Origin: Kribbella italica
Lineage (GTDB): Bacteria > Actinomycetota > Actinomycetes > Propionibacteriales > Kribbellaceae
Assembly: GCF_014205135.1 (NCBI RefSeq)
Contig: NZ_JACHMY010000001.1
Span: forward strand, 2,480,001 to 2,544,000
DNA: 64,000 nucleotides
Direction: 5' to 3'
In this document: piece after piece, positions 62,131-64,000 of the stretch
Numbering within the stretch: position 1 is the stretch's first letter
Layout: each line of letters starts with the position of its first letter
Notes under the pieces: generated by a model
Seen by the model: the letters and a program-made list of their open reading frames with translations, nothing else
Databases searched by the model: none
Told to the model about the DNA's origin: nothing
Made by a program: the position numbers and the translations under genes

Positions 62131-63873
62131 TCACGGGTTGTCGCTTGGTCGCACGCGATTACGCCTTCTGCGCAAGCGGTCCTTGACGGGTGCGTCCGTT
62201 GCCGGCGCCGTGGATTCACCGTCGCCCCGCAGATGACTGGCGAGCTGACGAGCCGTCGGGTAGGCGAACAGGTCGACCGTCGCGATCGGCCGTCCCAGTA
62301 CGGCGGCCAGCCGTTCGCGGACCTGCGCGACGGACAGCGAATGCCCGCCGAGCTCGAAGAAACTGTCGTCGAGACCGGTCACCGGCGCGCCGAGTACCTC
62401 GGACCAGACCGCCGTGACGACCTCCTCCAGGGGTGCGGAAGCGTCGATGTCGAGCACCGCCGGGCGGCGCGGAGCGGGTAGCGCCCGGGCGTCGATCTTC
62501 CCGCTGGTTGTCATGGGCAACGAGTCCAGGAAGACGAAGTCGTCGGGCAACATCGCCGCGGGCAGCCTTGTCGCGAGAAACCCGCGCAGTTCCGCGGACT
62601 CGGTGGTCACGACGTACGCCACGAGACGTCCGTCGATGGCGGCCACGTGCGCCTGGCGGACGGCCGGATGAGTCATCAGCACAACGACGATCTCCCCTGG
62701 CTCGACCCTGTTCCCCCGAATCTTCAACTGCTCGTCATTCCGCCCGACAAACCTGAGACCGGCCGGCTCGTCCCGCACCAGGTCGCCACTGCGAAAGACC
62801 CGTTCTCCGGCGTGGTCAAGGCCGAAACGACCGACCTCGTTCGCCGGATCGACGTACCGGGCAACCCCAACCCCACCAATCACCAACTCCCCCACCTCCC
62901 CCTCGCCAACCGGCGAGCCCTCCGCACCGACCACCGTCACCGTCCACCCGTCGAGCGGATGACCAATCCGGACCGGCTCATCCGGAATCATCCGCCAAGC
63001 GCACGCAACAACCGTCGCCTCGGTCGGACCGTAGGTGTTCCACACCTCCCGACCAGGACCAGCAAAACGCCGGACAAGCTCCGGCGGACAGGCCTCACCG
63101 CCGAAGATCAGCAGCCGCACACCCGGAAGTCCATCCGCCGGCCACAGCCCAGCCAACGTCGGCACAGTCGAAACCACCGTGATCCCCCGCCCAGCCAGCC
63201 ACGGGCAGAGCTCGGCACCGGAGCGAACCAGCATCCGCGGCGCCGGAACCAAGCAAGCGCCGTTCCGCCAGGCCAGCCACATCTCCTCGCACGACGCGTC
63301 GAAGGCCACCGAGAATCCGGCCAGCACCCGGTCCCCCGGTCCCACCGGACGATCAGCAACGAACAAGCCCGCCTCGGCATCGGCGAACGCCGCCGCCGAC
63401 CGATGGGTGACAGCGACCCCCTTCGGACGACCGGTCGTCCCGGAGGTGAAGATGATCCAGGCGTCATCGTCCGGCCCCGGCCTCCCCTCCCCACCGACAG
63501 GCGCGATCGGCGACGACCGCAACACGAGCCCCGCCTCCAGCACCCCGCACACACCCGCGTCCTCCCAGACCACAGCGACCCGATCGTCGGGATCGTCGGG
63601 ATCGACCGGCACGTACGCCGCGCCGGCGGCGAGAATCCCCAGGATCGCCAGGTAGATCTCGGCGGAGCCGGACGGCATCCGGACGCCGACGCGGTCACCG
63701 GTGCCGATCCCGGCGGACCGGAGTTGCTCGCGCACTTCCGCGACTCGCCGCGCGAGGTCGGCGTACGTCAGCACCGTGCCGTCGTCGACCGCGGGAGCGT
63801 CGGGGTAGGCCTGGACGGTCGCGTCGAGGACGTCGAGCAGAGTTCGCCCGGCGACGGGTCGGCTGGTCTCCAT
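62131..63873 (-). CDS. NRPS adenylation-PCP didomain
   Basis: The protein is 580 residues from the ATG at 63873 (Shine-Dalgarno GGAAGG). A3 (FTSGTTGRPKG), A5 (NTYGPTEATV), A7 (FRSGDLVR), A8 (KIRGNRVEPGE) and A10 (PMTTSGKIDAR) are intact. The PCP has SFFELGGHSLSVAQV (Ser near 530); an Arg-rich tail follows. By-eye pocket extraction gives DAESIGTVVK, which I cannot assign to one amino acid; the Glu suggests a polar or amino-bearing side chain. As the first gene of the operon it loads an amino acid for downstream C-PCP or type II steps. The 119-bp gap after it holds no gene. Confidence 0.92.
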   Translation of the reverse strand: METSRPVAGRTLLDVLDATVQAYPDAPAVDDGTVLTYADLARRVAEVREQLRSAGIGTGDRVGVRMPSGSAEIYLAILGILAAGAAYVPVDPDDPDDRVAVVWEDAGVCGVLEAGLVLRSSPIAPVGGEGRPGPDDDAWIIFTSGTTGRPKGVAVTHRSAAAFADAEAGLFVADRPVGPGDRVLAGFSVAFDASCEEMWLAWRNGACLVPAPRMLVRSGAELCPWLAGRGITVVSTVPTLAGLWPADGLPGVRLLIFGGEACPPELVRRFAGPGREVWNTYGPTEATVVACAWRMIPDEPVRIGHPLDGWTVTVVGAEGSPVGEGEVGELVIGGVGVARYVDPANEVGRFGLDHAGERVFRSGDLVRDEPAGLRFVGRNDEQLKIRGNRVEPGEIVVVLMTHPAVRQAHVAAIDGRLVAYVVTTESAELRGFLATRLPAAMLPDDFVFLDSLPMTTSGKIDARALPAPRRPAVLDIDASAPLEEVVTAVWSEVLGAPVTGLDDSFFELGGHSLSVAQVRERLAAVLGRPIATVDLFAYPTARQLASHLRGDGESTAPATDAPVKDRLRRRRNRVRPSDNP

Positions 63874-63903
63874 GACACCTTCCAACGGTCGGGGTTCCGG
63901 CGT

Positions 63904-63933
63904 AGCCCAGCCGACGGATCCCAACCCTGTCAA
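63904..63933 (-). promoter_or_regulatory. Candidate promoter of the hybrid operon
   Basis: On the minus strand a perfect TTGACA (63928-63933) is followed after 18 nt by TGGGCT (63904-63909), a weak -10. This puts transcription start about 25 bp before the ATG at 63873. It suggests that the operon begins here and does not run in from beyond the window. Confidence 0.35.
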
Positions 63934-64000
63934 GGGATTCGGCGCGGGGCGCCGATCCGCAAGGTCGCGTTCATCCGCCGGTTACTCGGCACCGATCGCT

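Noticed and set aside
44078..63873. Isonitrile lipopeptide cluster (ScoA-E / Rv0097-0101 type)
   Set aside because: An ACP, an adenylating enzyme and hot-dog proteins are present, but the required non-heme iron ScoE-type oxidase is missing from the operon; the PhyH protein at 8414 is too distant and of another subfamily.
1..64000. tRNA or rRNA genes
   Set aside because: I saw no cloverleaf-like segment with the T-loop consensus, and no rRNA-like sequence; a covariance search would be needed to exclude tRNAs fully.

Overview
The window is high-GC actinobacterial DNA. Third codon positions are strongly G/C biased, genes are packed with ATGA or GTGA stop/start overlaps, and the gene families (SARP, MbtH, DrrAB, SigC, IclR, CmtR-like) are typical of Actinomycetota. 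The overall look suggests a soil, Kribbella-like member of the Propionibacteriales, but this is inference, not a marker-gene call.

Layout. 1-15.3 kb is a mixed chromosomal region. It holds an SGNH hydrolase cut by the window edge with its TetR regulator, an Eis-type acetyltransferase, a PepSY membrane protein divergent from a His-rich membrane protein plus SigC-type sigma factor, a lipoate-ligase-like protein, a methyltransferase, a divergent AraC / phytanoyl-CoA dioxygenase pair, a 0.7 kb repeat-rich gap, a degenerate sigma-like protein, a small membrane protein/winged-helix pair, a divergent SDR-like protein/MarR pair, a fasciclin protein and an Fe-S photolyase. 15.3-28.8 kb (minus strand) is a translationally coupled operon: a trimodular NRPS (C-A-PCP x3-TE), an MbtH protein, a DrrA/DrrB-type ABC exporter and a C-terminal-HTH regulator. 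A short leader ORF and a strong hairpin precede it. 29-44 kb is another mixed region: DUF2207-like and VOC proteins, a SARP/NB-ARC/TPR regulator interrupted near its 3' end by an IS30 element, a lone tsaD, a CmtR-like sensor with a CDF exporter, an APC permease, TerC, and an IclR regulator beside an uncharacterised propeller-like protein.

44-64 kb (minus strand) is a dense hybrid biosynthetic operon. In transcription order it encodes A-PCP, ACP, class III aminotransferase, hot-dog thioesterase, FabZ-like protein, FabF-like ketosynthase, a Cys-less KS-like partner, an acyl/aryl adenylating enzyme, a free-standing A domain with a proline-like pocket, a C-PCP protein with an altered catalytic motif, a KS-AT-PCP-TE polyketide synthase, an acyl-CoA-dehydrogenase/carrier-protein fusion and two paralogous FAD-dependent glycine-oxidase-like enzymes. 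The pairing of a hot-dog thioesterase with glycine-oxidase-like flavoproteins recalls CmiS1/CmiS2 beta-amino fatty acid synthesis, and the GSAM-like aminotransferase offers a second possible route to a beta-amine. I read this as an unusual NRPS/PKS/type II FAS assembly line for a nitrogen-containing small molecule. It is the best candidate for an undescribed system in the window. The first NRPS operon is the second candidate, because its three adenylation pockets read identically.
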